Assembly (NCBI GenBank): GCA_964016875.1
Contig: OZ024735.1
Span: forward strand, 5,627,338 to 5,691,337
Direction: 5' to 3'
DNA: 64,000 nucleotides
From: Fallopia convolvulus
Lineage: Eukaryota > Streptophyta > Magnoliopsida > Caryophyllales > Polygonaceae
The translations under genes and the position numbers were made by a program. The notes beneath the pieces are model-generated. The model worked only from the letters and a program-made list of their open reading frames with translations. It was not told the DNA's origin and did not search any database. Below, piece after piece: positions 1-10,502 of the stretch (the stretch's first letter is position 1; the number at the start of each line of letters is the position of its first letter).

Positions 1-1
1 T

Positions 2-429
2 AGGGTCTCCATTCCTAGATCTTGTTTATTGAATCTCCCACCCAAGGACGGCGTATATGAGAATTGCCTTGTTATATGTAGTCATGGGCTTTGTTTACAA
101 TGTATGGTGACCGTCGACCCAGGAAATATTTATGTGGATTCGGATGACATTGGCAAGTTATTGCAGATTGTGCAGGATTGTAAGCTGCTTGGTATTGAAT
201 TTGTAGATGATTAATTTTGGCTGCCTGCATATGGGCACCTCTTGAGATTTTAGTAGTGATTATGAGGCTCAGCTATTCTTTTAAATTCCCTTGTTGAGTT
301 ATGTGTTTGTATTGTATAGATATCCAGGATAAAGTAGAGAAAGCCATTGAAAATGGCAAACATGTTTCACTCAATTATAGTGCTTGTTCAAAATCCTCCA
401 AGGGAGGTAGAAGTTTACTCTCCAACTAG
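2..429 (+). CDS. 3' end of an unrecognised spliced gene (two exons visible)
   Basis: The reading frame is open from the left edge, so the gene starts outside the window. A read-through of the first exon would stop after the residues GIEFVDD, but a better model splices. The donor is at 192 (exon ends ...AAGCTGCTTG, then GTATTG) and the acceptor AG is at 318-319. Exon 2 (320-429) then continues in frame as LLDIQDKVEKAIENGKHVSL and ends at TAG 427-429. The visible C-terminus is about 100 residues, has no membrane segment, and is fairly rich in Cys, Asp and Lys. I do not recognise the family and assign no function. The splice model is inferred from the splice consensus and from the coherent downstream frame. 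Confidence 0.55.
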
Positions 430-743
430 TTGGCCGTAGAGGTTCCTCTATAAGGAAACGTGTCCATCTGCTGCGCTGTTGTTTTATTTTCTGTGTTATA
501 TTCCGCTGCATAGGGAACTGTCTCTTGAACAGTCGTTGATTTGTCTTACTAACACAGATCTTCGATCCTTACATTTTGTATTCTGTAGCAAAACAAAAGC
601 ATGAACATATATTTGTTTTTCTTTTGTACATACATGATCGATTATGGGGTACGTAGGGGAGCAGGAAGTTGACACAAACATGAGCTTTGAAAGTGTATAT
701 CATCGATCACTACCACCACCACACCACACCTATATCTTACTTG
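430..743. other. Convergent intergenic space / 3' UTRs
   Basis: This 314-bp space separates the + strand gene ending at 429 from the - strand gene ending at 744, so both 3' UTRs should lie here. I see no coding signal or repeat. Confidence 0.5.
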
Positions 744-1424
744 TTATATGGCCGGATTATGAGTCGATCTAGCACGTTTGACCAAACAAATCATGATTTC
801 ACCAAGGTTCCTAGGGCTGCAAGTGAAACTAGGGTGGTGGTACTTGGAAGCATCCAATGAGGGAGCGTTACTCGACAACGACGACGACAACGAATTAGAC
901 GACGACAACGACGATGAAACCGAAGTACTCCTCCTTGGAGCCAATCTCATCATCTCCCCATCAAACTTCCACAAATAGCTTTCATCACCGCCAACGTCAC
1001 GGCGACAGCTTCCCTCTGTTTCGACAAGATTTTGGTCACTGTCAGAAGTCGACCCCTTAGCTCTTTTAAACACCTTTACGATTGCCTTGTTCATATCTTT
1101 ACCTTTGTTGACCTTGCTCTTAATCCGCTTCCACAGCCACGCAAGGGAAAGTTTCGTAGGAGCGTTTTCGTTGTCTTGGTCTAACTCGATGCTCGGTTTC
1201 GGGAAGCCTAAGCTGAGGATCACCGGTGGCGGACTGAGCGGTGGTAAGGCCTGGTTTGGCTGCGGCTCTATGGCCCTCCCCGGCTCCTCTTCCCACTTGA
1301 ATGGGATGCCCTCGGGGTTTCGATAGTAAATCCGCGACGAACATCCGATTGTGGATTGCCTCGAGAGCGTGATGTGACCCAAAAACATTCTCTCCGGTTG
1401 CTCAACCTCACAATTTGAAGCCAT
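744..1424 (-). CDS. DUF688-like plant protein of unknown function
   Basis: Single-exon - strand frame of 226 residues from the chosen start. Near residue 35 it has the block YRNPEGIPFKWEEEPG. This matches the P-F-x-W-E-x-x-P-G signature of the plant DUF688 and related proteins, which are mostly uncharacterised. A proline-rich stretch (about 50-75), a Trp/Lys basic block (AWLWKRIKSKV, about 95-105) and a serine-rich low-complexity tract (about 170-190) follow. The C-terminal part (FTCSPRNLGEIMICLVKR) is hydrophobic and basic. An upstream in-frame ATG at 1451 would add nine residues. I prefer the second ATG (1424) because a TATA-like element at 1468-1477 would place the transcript start downstream of 1451. 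No frameshift or stop interrupts it. The family is assigned from the motif only, and the cellular role is unknown. Confidence 0.7.
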   Translation of the reverse strand: MASNCEVEQPERMFLGHITLSRQSTIGCSSRIYYRNPEGIPFKWEEEPGRAIEPQPNQALPPLSPPPVILSLGFPKPSIELDQDNENAPTKLSLAWLWKRIKSKVNKGKDMNKAIVKVFKRAKGSTSDSDQNLVETEGSCRRDVGGDESYLWKFDGEMMRLAPRRSTSVSSSLSSSNSLSSSLSSNAPSLDASKYHHPSFTCSPRNLGEIMICLVKRARSTHNPAI

Positions 1425-1467
1425 CTTTCTTTTGTTAAGAGTATTTCTCATATATATGATAGGATAG

Positions 1468-1477
1468 GTTATATATG
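1468..1477 (-). promoter_or_regulatory. TATA-like element of the DUF688-like gene
   Basis: The - strand reads CACATATATAACC. It lies about 45-50 bp upstream of the ATG at 1424, giving a short 5' UTR. This is consensus only. Confidence 0.35.
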
Positions 1478-2778
1478 TGATGTAGGTTTAGGTTGGGTGT
1501 ATGATATTTTGGGTAAATATAAGCATATTCATACGCAATACAAGCCTGGCCGGGATAATGCATAATTTTTTTTTTGTGTGTGATCTTAATTAGCCGGTAT
1601 TGCAGGAACGTGATTTATGCAAATGGCACGTGATTAGTACATAGGTAGCATGATTTTGAAGTATGATTTTTGTCCTTTTATCCTATATTTACATTTTAAA
1701 ATTTTTTTTCTTATGGGATGATTGTCGGATTAATCTAATTAATCATGCACCCTAGTGAAAGAGATTTAGCTTCTTTTTCATGGTGAAGCTAAAGATATAC
1801 ACACACACAAATGCATGTTTAAGTTTCATAATTTACAATATAATTATTCCTATCTGGTTTTATGGTTTATAGCGTTTTTGCAATTCTAAATTCAATTATT
1901 TTTGAATATGTATTTATATATCTTAAGTCAGACACTCTTAAAGTCCAGTAAAATATAGTGATTTCTTATATTATGAATAAACAAAGATCTCTATGATTGA
2001 GCTTTAATTAGGACTACATCACCTTTCTAACAGATTTGCACATTCTATATATATCTTCAGTTGTAAGTTGAAGCATTTTTATGATAAAAATGACATAAGA
2101 ATATAAAGATAGATAGATAGGGGTGGCCGAGAAGAGTGGCATGTGCACCATGTGGCCTGCCCCTTAAGACATGTTAGCGGTTACCTTTCCTTTGTACTCA
2201 CAATACCGTTTGTCAAATCATAAGATAATATATATAGGTCAAGCATTCCTTTAACTAGTTAACTTCTTATATATATATTGCCATTATTTATTCATACTTT
2301 GATATGATTCACAAAGTTAACGAGTTGATTTGCTATATCAATTATACGGAGATTTAGACTAGCAAGTATATTTTATACTAACGAGTTGAGCTCTGAAACT
2401 TTAAAGCAAGTAGGTGACCAACCGAACAAATGCGCATAGCGGATCTCCGTCTCCCGCGATGCAAATTACAGCACAAAAGCTGAGAGATCGAATTGTTTGT
2501 CATTTTTTGCTTTGAAAAGAAGATTTGACGTTGAATAAATTATAATTTGTCAATTATGCTGTACATAACGTTATAGATCGAAAAGTTTTGTAAATAATTG
2601 AGGAGCAGCAATGGGAAAAAAAACACAAGAAGGTAAGATTGGGACTGCTAAGATATGTTTAGACTTTGGGCCTAAAATTCGATCCGAAATGGTAACGTGT
2701 GAAGCCCAATTATGGATTACTTATATCTATTCCGCGCGACCTTGGACTTTATCCTAAAAATAATACGGAGTATACTAC
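1478..2778. other. AT-rich intergenic DNA
   Basis: AT-rich sequence without a supported ORF. It contains short microsatellites (CA near 1800, TAGA near 2110) and many TATATA runs. I see no complete transposon, RNA gene or conserved coding block. Confidence 0.5.
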
Positions 2779-3497
2779 TAGGGCTGTCAAAACTTGACCC
2801 GGCCCGAGAAACCCGCCCGACTACGAACCCGGCCCGACCCGAGAAAAAAAATAAAAAGTTTTATACCCGAGACATGTTTGACCCGAACTGATTTGACCTG
2901 AATCCGAAAAAACCCGAACCAGAGATTAACTCAAAATCGATTATACTCGAATGGACTAGCCTGATGCAACCCGATATCCGATGCTACCCAACCCGAAACC
3001 ATCCGAAAATTACACGTTTTAAAATATTAATAATAGTGAATATTTATTATAATTATGTTTTTAATTTAAATGTTACATTAAATATTTAGACCCTAGAGCA
3101 GTTAAACTACAAAAAATCATCATTCGATATATGATCTGAATCAAAATCCAACTTACTCGAAATCAGATTAACCCGAAATTCGGCCAAAGTTGAAATCCGA
3201 TTCACCCAAAATCCGAAAAACTCGAAACCCGACTCACCTGAAATCCGACTAAATCCGAAATCTAACTAAACCTGAAACCAGACTTATCCGAAATCAAGTT
3301 GGACCGAAAACCGAATTACCCGACTGAAAGTGACCCAAAACCCGACTTTGCCCGATTAATTGAACACCCGACCCGAAATGATCCAACCCAATTTGATCCG
3401 ATTTTCAAAATATCCGAATTTGACCCGAATCCGAACTTACCCGAAACTGAATTGACCCGACCCAAACCCGACCCGACCTGCCCGATTGACAACCCTA
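2779..3497. mobile_element. Small hAT-ended element filled with degenerate CCCGAA/CCCGAC repeats
   Basis: The left end reads TAGGGCTGTCAA (2779-2790) and the right end TTGACAACCCTA (3486-3497). They are inverted copies of each other with one mismatch, and start TAGGG as hAT elements do. The flanks are TATACTAC (2771-2778) and TAATACTAC (3498-3506), compatible with an 8-bp target duplication altered by one base. The body is a degenerate 8-14 bp array of ACCCGA/CCCGAAATCCGA units that is interrupted in the middle (about 3000-3120) by AT-rich DNA. No transposase is encoded. The ORF within it (3299-3529, Pro/Asp/Asn-rich) is only a translation of the repeat. Confidence 0.6.
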
Positions 3498-3539
3498 TAA
3501 TACTACTTGAATTATCTCAAATAAAATAGAGAGAATTAG

Positions 3540-4129
3540 GGGAAAAGTTATATTTAATCTATTTAATTAGGTGTTTGATAAAAAAATTCTAAAAATTCTT
3601 ATACAAATCTAACAAACTCCCTAAAATCTAGGAAAACAAGATAGACTTGGGCAAGGAGGCAAGGAGGCAAGGGGCAAGGGTGCGTGCCGGATGGCTTGGG
3701 CGGCAAGGCAAAGGTCTTGCCTTGCGCCAAGGGTGGTGGATCGGAGTTGGCGTATGGCACCTTCGCGCGTGCGTCACTGCATGGATGCTTCGGACCCAAG
3801 CAATGTCGAGTGGCTTGTGCGGCAAGGATCCGGATGAGCACGCCTATGAGCGGAAGTGGTGCATCGACGGGCGTGACTGGCACGACTGTGGCAAGGACCT
3901 AGCCTTTGATGAGGGTGTCCGAGGAGTCTTGGCTAGCGATGCTCCGAGCCATGATGGACCGAGTAGCCTTGGCTATGGATTTAGCTCGGGCACTCATGGC
4001 TTGTTCCTCGTCTCGGCTTGACATGGTTAATTGGGTTGGAGGCGTGGTCACGTCACTTGTGAAGAGGAACTTAGCTTCTGCGGTCTCATTAAACACATAT
4101 ATATTTTACATATATTAACATAAAGGGAA
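3540..4129. other. GC-richer block of possible retroelement origin
   Basis: The base composition jumps at about 3640 (repeated GGCAAGGAGGCAAGG) and returns to AT-rich at about 4090. On the - strand, 4096-3899 encodes a charged peptide containing LTMSSRDEEQAMSARAKSIA that resembles the start of some plant gag-like leaders, but no diagnostic domain follows. The overlapping ORFs on both strands are consistent with high GC rather than a gene. Origin unresolved. Confidence 0.25.
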
Positions 4130-4321
4130 TAACAATATGAGTCCGGTTCAGGTGCGAATGGGCGCCCAGGTGCGAAATAAGAAAGAACAGGAGCCGTTGG
4201 ATCAAGAAAAATCAAAGGAGCTGATCATTTCACTTAAAATGGGGAAAAAACGGCACGGACGAATTATTGGCGAATTATTCGCGTATTTTTGAAAAAAACG
4301 GAAATAGGACACGCGCCCAGA

Positions 4322-4746
4322 TTGTTCATCAGTATTGTGGATTTGTTCATCAATAATGTGGATTTGTTCATCAAAACTGTGATTTTGTTCATCAAAACTG
4401 TGATTTTGTGCATAAAAACTGTATTGCTTGTGCATCAAAATTCTATTGTTTATACATAAAAAATGAACAAATGCGTATCAAAATTACATGCAATATGTTC
4501 ATCAACATTGTGATTTTGTTCATAAAAAACGAAAAATGTTTATTCATTGGTTTTGGCATATTTGTTCATCGGTTTGTGCATATTTGTTCATTAGTAACAT
4601 CAATTTGTTCATTGGTTTATGCATATTTGTTCATTGCCTTTTTCATATAATTGTTCATTACTAGATGCAAATTTGTTCACTGGTAACCTCAATTTGTTCA
4701 TTGCTATATGCATATTTGTTCATTAATAACATCAATTTGTTCATAG
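4322..4746. repeat. TTTGTTCAT-based tandem repeat (left arm of the MULE)
   Basis: About twenty spaced copies of TTTGTTCAT with variable 8-15 bp spacers such as TGGTTTATGCATA, at irregular 18-25 bp spacing. The ORFs 4202-4438 (-) and 4408-4650 (+) are translations of this repeat. Confidence 0.75.
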
Positions 4747-5099
4747 CTAAATAAGGCACAAGCACTCCACTTCGATTTGTTGCTATCTTGTTCTCTTAGT
4801 ATACACCATATTATTGCAAAGTCAAATTCTTTATCTATTATCTTTTGCATTCAAGTTTCTACATCAAACTTATCTTATTTTGGTACTATATTGAACACTT
4901 CATTCGTATTGACAAAGTTAGTCTTAAAGCACTTCATTCGTATTATACTTTGAATTCAAGATAGCCTTAAAGCACAAAATAAATGCAAAAAATGCACAAA
5001 TAGATAGTCCTAAATGTATAAGTTGATGGTATTAATAGTCCTAAATGTACAAGTTGATAGCATTGACACATAAAACATAAGTTTATTTCAATTCACAAA

Positions 5100-5320
5100 T
5101 AAGGGTATATCCATGAACAAATAAGGTTATATCAATGAACAAATAAGGGTATATCCATGAACAAATAGGGTATATCAATGAACAAATAATGATATACCAA
5201 TGAACAAAAAAGAAGTATACTAATGAACAAATAATGGTATACCATGGGTATATCAATGAACAAATAAGGGCATATCAATGAACAAATACGAGTATATCAA
5301 TGAACAAATATGGGTATATA
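5100..5320. repeat. ATGAACAAATA tandem repeat (right arm of the MULE)
   Basis: About ten copies of a 20-23 bp unit of the form GGGTATATCAATGAACAAATA. The core ATGAACAAA is the reverse complement of the core of the left-arm repeat, so the two arms can pair. Confidence 0.75.
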
Positions 5321-5760
5321 AAAACTAATTATATGTGCATAAAAAACTTCATAATATTGTATTCCTACACATAAATAAGGTTAAAAAATAAAATTAAAAA
5401 TTAAAAAAGTTCGAAATCGATGAACAATGTTATAAAAAAACTCAATGCACAATTAGTTAGTATTGATGAACAATTGGTGAATATTGATGAACAAATCGCT
5501 ATTTCTGATGAACAAACTGGACGCGTCTCATAAAAACGTATTTTTCGAAAAATTCGTGAATAATACGAGAAAAATTCGCCCGTGTCGTATTTTATTGAAA
5601 AATACGCGAAAAATACGGGAAAAATTCGCCCGTGCCGTTTTTTATTTTTTTTTAATGAATGTTTAATCAGGGACGTTGATTTTTTGGATTGAACGAGCGA
5701 GATTTATTCTTATTTCTCACACAGGCGTCCATTCGCACGCGACTCTTTTTCTAACAATAT

Positions 5761-5997
5761 ACACAATATATTTTACATATATTAACATAATTATTACAAA
5801 TTAGTGAAATTACCAAACATAATATCAATAATTTATTGATCGAATGTGTGTTATTGCAACATTAAGTGAGTATAGCTCTAGTTTATTGATCCGATCATCC
5901 ATTTTTTCTCCATTACATAGTGGTTGAACCACATATGTACCGAGCCTTAGCTTAATACTGGTATGGCGGTGGTGTTCCTTTCATTGGATAGTGCATG
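5761..5997. other. Spacer between the MULE and the P450 3' end
   Basis: AT-rich. It begins with ACACAATATATTTTACATATATTAACATAA, a near copy of the sequence just outside the other side of the MULE (4096-4123). The P450 3' UTR and polyadenylation region should lie in its right part. Confidence 0.45.
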
Positions 5998-8329
5998 TTA
6001 GAACCTAACAGGAACGGCGATTAAAGGCTCAGCCTTCTGAACACCTATGCCAAATTTTTCATCCATGTTGACAGACTCAGGATCAACCCCGTCTTCCAGC
6101 TTCCAATCAAACGAATGGATCAAGGATCCGAGGATGAGGTGTAGGTTCCTACTCGCGAGCGGTAGCCCAGGACAGTACCTCCGACCACTGCCAAAGGGCG
6201 TGAGCTCAAAATGCAGGCCCTTGACGTCAATGTTTGAGCCCAAGAATCTCTCTGGCTCAAAACAACTGGGCCTCTCCCACACGCACGGGTCTCGCCCAAT
6301 GGCCCATACATTCACCAGCACTTGGGAGTCCTTGGGCACCATGAAGCCGCAGAGCTCCACGTCCTCGCTTGCTACTCTCGGGACCAAGAATGGAAGGGGA
6401 GGGTGCAACCTCAAGGCTTCCTTTACCACCGCTTGTAGGTACGGAAGCCTCGTCGTATCTGCTTCCTTGACCCGATTCCCTCTGCCTATAATCGTATGAA
6501 GCTCTTCTTGCGCATTCTTCAGCTTGCTTTGATTACGGAGGAGCTCTGTCATTGCCCATTCTATCGTGCTTGATGTGGTTTCCGTTCCCCCAATGAATAA
6601 GTCCTGATCGACAAAGATCGATTTTAATTATAAGAAATATATACGGTGAATGAAATATATATAGTAGAGTGTATAGATAAATCAATTCTTCAGTCCGTTT
6701 GCTGATTACTTAGCCCTTTTTTTTTACATTAATAAAACGTCCCCTTGAGGGGCCGGAGAGTAATGCCTTTCCTTCAACCAAAAAAAAAAAATAAAATCAA
6801 TTCTTCAGTTAGACTTACCACAATAGAATGCATTATGTAAGGCATTTCAAACTCCTCGTTCTCCTTGTTTATCTTGAGCAAGGCATCTAATACATCATCG
6901 TTTTCAGCTTTTGGATCAATCCCTTTAGCTAATCTTTCATCTATAAGTTTCTGAAAGAAAGTTATCATCTTCCCATAGTTATTCTCCATTCGACGCCTGC
7001 TCCTTTGAATGTCTAAGCGTTTTAGTGCAGGAAAGAAATCGCCAAGGTTGGGCTTGCCTAGTTCTAAAACTACTTGCCACACGAGTTCCTTGAACTCGCG
7101 ACAAAAGGTTGAGTCTGGATCGGTTAAATCCATGGAGAAGAAGGTGTTAGAGATTAAATTGAGGTTGGAAGAGAACACAGCTTGGGCAATGTTAACTGGA
7201 GCACTAGCTTGACAACATCCATGGATGTACGTGAGGAGCTCCTCCACCTTCTTGTGTCGAAGTTGTTGGCTAGCATCCAAACTTTTGTTTGAAAACAACT
7301 GCAAGCATGCCAATAAAATTGCGAATTAGTGTCTAGGTAATCGATTTTATATTAATATAGGTACATGATCTAACTTATAATACAAAAGTTTAGGCCTATC
7401 TCAACTTTACTTCATTGTATTGGATAAAATATGGTAATAAGATAATAAAGTCCGGTGAGACTATAATCTGGGAGTCGTACGGTAACGAGACTAACATACA
7501 AACTCAATGAGATTCCAATCCAAAACCATATATGAAAATGGGTGGAGTAGCTCATTAGGTTATATACTAGACAGTTGTACTCCCAAAGTTTCAATGTGAG
7601 ATATCTCAACATGCGCCCTCAAGTGCAACTGCCTGAGCCAGTTGACACTTGGATAGAATCACTCAAGGCTTAGCGAACTGTCACAATTGGATCGGCAACT
7701 TCTATATTGAGCGGGTTGCTTGAATATGTTCATAAGGCCGACAAGTCCGAACAAATTTCTCAAGGCTCGCGAACCGCCACTATTGGGACCCGGTCGCTCC
7801 TATATTGGGCAGACTGCCTGAACGGGCCCATGAATCCAACAGTAAGCCCGAAGACTCCAGGAAAGAACCCACACTGAAACCTATTCTGATAAGATATGGT
7901 AATAAGAGTATGAACCTGAGTGATGCAGATTTTGCGGAGGTTCCGCCATGCCAGATTGTTGGGGAGAAAGGCCATGGAGAAGTCATTGTGGCGGTGTGCA
8001 TGGACGACGTCAGGCACCCATCTATTGGAGAAGACGAGGTCATGCTTCTGGAGGACTAGTTGAGCCGTGGAGGGTGATGAGGCGACGATGGTAGTCAGAC
8101 TTCCTAGCTTGAGAGACATTAAGGGGCCATGGATCTTGGCGAGATCAGCTATGGATTTGTGTGGGGTTTTGCTAATTAGATTGTGGAGGTTCCCGATGAT
8201 GGGCAAACGGAATGGGCCAGGTGGCAGATTCCTCGGCGTCTTGAATGGCTTGTACACGACGTACCAAAACGCAACTGCATGTATGATGATGAGTAGGAGG
8301 ACGCCCAAGTTTGTTGTCCACTGATCCAT
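5998..8329 (-). CDS. Cytochrome P450, CYP76-like monooxygenase
   Basis: Three exons on the - strand: 8329-7916, 7298-6819 and 6603-5998. All junctions are GT-AG in phase 0, giving 499 residues, the normal length for this family. The N-terminus has a hydrophobic ER anchor (about residues 7-23) and the PPGP hinge (RNLPPGPFRLPIIGNL). Exon 3 opens with the I-helix oxygen-binding motif GGTETTS (about 303-309). The ExxR charge pair is at E360/R363 (KEALRLHPP), PERF at about 415-418, and the heme loop PFGSGRRYCPG has its Cys ligand at 442. Sequence such as LFSNKSLDASQ and DMDEKFGI-like VNMDEKFGIGVQK fits CYP76, a family that includes monoterpenol (geraniol 8-) hydroxylases and other plant secondary-metabolism enzymes. 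The substrate cannot be read from the sequence. No stop or frameshift is present. The start was chosen at M (8329), since the upstream in-frame ATG at 8401 would add an unusual 24-residue leader before the anchor. An ER-bound enzyme needing a P450 reductase is expected. Confidence 0.9.
6695..6793 (+). mobile_element. 5'-truncated LINE stub in P450 intron 2
   Basis: This roughly 99-bp insert ends in GCCTTTCCTTCAACC followed by a poly(A) run. It is flanked by the 16-bp direct repeat AAATCAATTCTTCAGT (6679-6694 and 6794-6809). An A-tail, 5' truncation and a long target duplication are the marks of target-primed LINE or SINE insertion. It lies wholly inside intron 2 (6604-6818), close to the donor at 6818. 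Confidence 0.7.
7299..7915 (-). repeat. P450 intron 1 with an imperfect ~97-bp duplication
   Basis: The intron is 617 bp. Its exon-1-proximal part, on the + strand, holds two diverged copies of a unit starting CTCAAGGCT..GCGAAC (about 7662 and 7759), each followed by a block like CTATATTG(A/G)GC and TGCTTGAA or TGCCTGAA. The unit resembles repeat-derived, LTR-like DNA, but I cannot name the source. Confidence 0.45.
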
Positions 8330-8381
8330 CGATCTCTCAATCTCCCTTCTAGCTAGTGTTTGCTCATTGAATACCAAACAT

Positions 8382-8389
8382 GTATAAAT
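8382..8389 (-). promoter_or_regulatory. Candidate TATA box of the P450 gene
   Basis: The - strand reads GATTTATACA, about 55 bp upstream of the ATG at 8329. A start site near 8355 would leave the in-frame ATG at 8401 outside the transcript, supporting the chosen start. Consensus only. Confidence 0.35.
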
Positions 8390-8401
8390 CAATGAATACA
8401 A

Positions 8402-10502
8402 ATAAAATGGGGCAGAATGGGGAAAATCTAGCTTCTAGCTAGCTAGGAGGATTTAAAATCTTATTTAATATATGTATGACATGTACAATATCTTGGAATT
8501 TGGTGCAAATAATGTCCCACGAGATTTAAATAGCATATCATGTAAGAAAGAAAAATCAATCATACTACAATTATCGATAAAAAGCATATCAATCATGTAA
8601 GAAAGTAAATCAATAATCATACTACAAGTACCGATGAAAAGCATATCAATCATGTATGAAAGAAAACCAATCATACCACTAATAGTAACGATAAAAATCC
8701 ATGGCCTCCATTTTATATATGAGATATATTTCTAGTAGAGTTATGAAAAAACACCATAAATAGAGTTGAACAAATCCTGATCGTTAAAAAAAAAATTACA
8801 GTTGAAATTAAATGTCTCTCCATATTAACTTATTAATTTCTTAATTTTTTATTTTTTTTCAACGGATTCACTAATTTCCTATTGGATTTTAGTAACTTCA
8901 CCCATTGAGATTTTTCACAAACTCCATGGGAACAAGACCGCATCTCATGACTAAGCTAATATAGGGGAAGCTTTTGGTAGAAACGTAATTGTGGTAGAAA
9001 GTGAGTGTTAGTGTGGCGAGTCAGATTAAAATAAATTAACGGATAAATCTAAAAATATAAATTAGTTAAAATAGAGTGAATATTATTAGAGTAGATATCA
9101 TGTAACAACTTAAATCCACATTCCTTAAAAGTAGCAAAGAGATAATTTTATTAAATTTAAAAAGAGAAAGGAAGTAGTATGTGATTCAAATTAAATCATG
9201 TACAAATGAATTTCAATTAATTGATATAAATTCTTATTTTCTCCTCTCTATATTTTGCTTAACTGATATTTAATTAGATTTTTATTTCCATTCTTATGGC
9301 CTACAAGATGAATATCAACATGATAAATAATGAAAATCAATTTCCGTGACATGTCAAATTAATACCAACATAATAACAAATGAAATCTACTTCTATTATA
9401 ATGAATATGATTAACACGGGTAATTTTGTACTCTCATTATAATTTCGACAACCATGTCAACTTTAATGAATCTTGCTATATAAAATTGTGAATATCTATT
9501 GGCATAACAATACATGCATAAATTGGATTGAAAAGCTACATTACTATGAGTATTTAATTACAAGAATATCACCATTCAATTACATAAATATGATCAGTTT
9601 ATACATTGAATATGGTTAACTAGTTATGTATGTGAATATCACTAGCTACTATGGTTAATTTGATCACCAAGTGACTATCACTAGCTAATGTGGAGAATAT
9701 GATCGACCCCCTAATTACATGAATATCAATTGCGCAATGACATGAATATCACCGGATAATACGACGAATATGGCCATCCAGTTACATGAATAACACTAAT
9801 GGTTGACAACTATTTAGGGTTGGTGGGTACTCGAGTAACGAACTAGTGACGACTAGTGATGGAGGATGGCGAAGATTGGTGCGGTCTTGGAAGTCCCATT
9901 GGTGGATATCAAGTAGTATGTTTTGGTTTTCTCCACCACTTTGATGGGGTTTGATGATGCATGAGTACATAAAGAAGATGAAATCTTGGTAGAAAATGAT
10001 GTTTTCTATGGTGCCCTTCATCTCAACCAGCACAACGACGATAGATCTGGATAAAAACGATAAAAAAGTCATGAACAATCAAACTCAAAATTCAAACCCT
10101 AAAATCAACAAATTTCTAATGGGAAACTCTTTTCAAACTATGAAATTAAACAGATTAAAACCCTAATGGAAGCATCTATCGATGATGATGGATATGCCGA
10201 CGAGATTGGATGACACCGGTGACAAAGCCATTATTATTTGCAAAAATGAAGCTCTATCGACGATAATGGATAGTCCGACAACAAAATCAACCAATGATGG
10301 GGAATGAACTATTGATTTTTGGTGTAGTATTGCTATCACGAGCAGTTTCGTTAGAGTTTTTTAGGAAATAGAGATAAGTTTAGAAAATATAAAGGAAGAA
10401 AGATATCGTGATATTTATTTCCTAAATTCTCTTGGTTGAAATTCTATTAGATGTAACACATCTATTGAAAATTCCTATACCCATTTATAATATATCTAGA
10501 AC
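8402..10502. other. AT-rich intergenic DNA with low-order repeats
   Basis: Contains three near copies of a roughly 60-bp unit with AAAAGCATATCAATCATGTA (about 8520-8700), and scattered CATGAATATCAC-type units (about 9480-9790) with loose 40-60 bp periodicity. The small ORFs here lack any recognisable domain. No gene supported. Confidence 0.4.

Larger units (their letters stand above)
4139..5751. mobile_element. Non-autonomous Mutator-like element with long inverted ends
   Basis: A perfect 9-bp duplication, TAACAATAT, flanks the unit (4130-4138 and 5752-5760). The ends are long, imperfect inverted repeats of roughly 160-170 bp. The left end contains GTGCGAATGGGCGCC, AAATAAGAAAGAAC and CGGCACGGACGAATTATT. 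The right end, read on the - strand, contains GTGCGAATGGACGCC, AAATAAGAATAAAT and CGGCACGGGCGAATTTTT. Long inverted ends plus 9-bp duplications are typical of MULEs. The interior has no transposase. It holds TTTGTTCAT-based tandem repeats in the left arm and the complementary ATGAACAAA repeats in the right arm. Confidence 0.8.

Noticed and set aside
3599..4118. Several overlapping ORFs of 65-124 residues on both strands
   Set aside because: GC-rich block with no stop codons by composition; no recognisable domain in any frame, only a possible gag-like leader peptide.
8465..8674. 69-residue ORF (-) with repeated MIDMLFI
   Set aside because: Translation of a three-copy AT-rich repeat upstream of the P450.
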